Positions 8,851 to 9,497 of a stretch of DNA of 9,497 bases are shown here, piece by piece (position 1 is the first letter of the stretch; the number at the start of each line of letters is the position of its first letter). A program made the position numbers and the translations under genes. This stretch comes from Mycoplasmataceae bacterium (GTDB lineage Bacteria; Bacillota_I; Bacilli_A; Mycoplasmatales; Metamycoplasmataceae), in contig JAFWJI010000057.1 in the NCBI GenBank assembly GCA_017511585.1, forward strand, positions 1-9,497, given 5' to 3'. The notes below the pieces were generated by a model. The model saw nothing but the letters and a program-made list of their open reading frames with translations. It searched no databases and was not told the DNA's origin.

Positions 8851-9497
8851 TCTAAAATTATATTCAGTTAAAATTATCTTTTCTAATGTATATTCTGGTT
8901 TTCAATTCAAGATTTTTTGCACTTTTGAAGTATCTGAATATAATTTTGCTGGATCGCCCAATCTTCTAGCTTGAATATTAACTTTAATATTAGAATCTAA
9001 AACTTCTTTTGATTTATCAAATACTTCTTTAACTGAATAACCTTGACCTGTTCCTAAATTAAAAACATCACTTAAATTATTTTTAATTGATCATTCCATT
9101 CCTAATATATGAGCATTGACTAAATCATTGACATGAACAAAATCTCTAATACATGTTCCATCTTTTGTATCATAATCATTTCCAAAAATATTAAATACTG
9201 TTTCTGTTAATTTAGATTCAATTATCAATGGAACTAAATGAGTTAATTGTTTATTTCATATTCCAATCTTACCTATTTCATGTGCTCCAGCAACATTGAA
9301 ATATCTAAAAATAACATAATTTTTATTGTAAGCTTTTGCTCAAGAACAAATTAATTGTTCTGCTGCTAATTTAGATTGACCATAAGGATTTATTGGTCCT
9401 TTAACATCATCTTCTTTAATTGGAATAAATTTAGGTTCACCATAAACTGCAGCAGTAGAAGAAAAAATAAATGTTTTAACACTATCATAATCTTTTA
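8833..9497 (-). CDS. galE: UDP-glucose 4-epimerase, N-terminus beyond window edge
   Basis: NAD-dependent short-chain dehydrogenase/reductase-type enzyme that interconverts UDP-glucose and UDP-galactose, supplying UDP-galactose for glycolipid or polysaccharide synthesis. The 220 residues present include FIFSSTAAVYGEP (the Thr takes the place of catalytic Ser/Thr), NPYGQSKLAAEQ with the YxxxK catalytic pair, RYFNVAGA, DGTCIRDFVHVNDL, FNLGTGQGYSV, RRLGDPAKLYSD and ILNWKPEYTLE. This order is specific for GalE among related sugar-nucleotide enzymes. The usual length is about 330, so about 110 N-terminal residues, including the glycine-rich NAD-binding motif, lie beyond the right edge. Four Trp codons are TGA. 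The gene ends with TAG at 8833-8835, converging on the lipoprotein gene 10 bases away. Confidence 0.96.

Overview
The window comes from the genome of a mollicute, a mycoplasma in the broad sense. The DNA is very AT-rich. UGA must be read as tryptophan (genetic code 4), because almost every recognisable gene is interrupted under the standard code exactly where its family has a tryptophan or an aromatic residue. I count 19 Trp codons in the called genes: all are TGA and none is TGG. I cannot name the species.

Layout, right to left, because most genes are on the minus strand. At the right edge lies the C-terminal two thirds of galE (8833-9497, minus). It converges on a plus-strand gene for a surface lipoprotein of no family I recognise (7767-8822), with only 10 bases between the two stop codons. 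A 68-base divergent region separates the lipoprotein gene from ftsY (6505-7698, SRP receptor), which overlaps the small regulator-like gene ylxM (6282-6515). After a 77-base gap holding a possible promoter and a perfect 8-bp palindrome comes an F1Fo ATP synthase operon. It runs atpI-like (5776-6204), atpB (5027-5776), atpE (4731-4973), atpF (4198-4704), atpH (3654-4205), atpA (2096-3652), atpG (1237-2094), atpD (1-1244, cut by the left edge). atpC would be expected just beyond the left edge.

The ATP synthase genes are packed tightly. Four junctions overlap or are separated by one base, which suggests translational coupling. The only larger internal gap, 53 bases, lies before atpE, whose product is needed in many copies per enzyme. 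That gap holds a perfect 10-bp stem-loop and a strong ribosome binding site. In fermentative mollicutes this enzyme mainly hydrolyses glycolytic ATP to energise the membrane. Here the c subunit carries the residues that bind Na+ in well-studied sodium-driven rotors, so Na+ coupling is worth testing. FtsY and YlxM belong to co-translational membrane targeting and are functionally separate from the ATPase.

I found no CRISPR array, insertion sequence, tRNA, rRNA or phage gene, and no convincing undescribed multi-gene system. This is mostly a housekeeping region. The items most worth a second look are the c-ring signature, the two hairpins in the atp operon, and the orphan lipoprotein.
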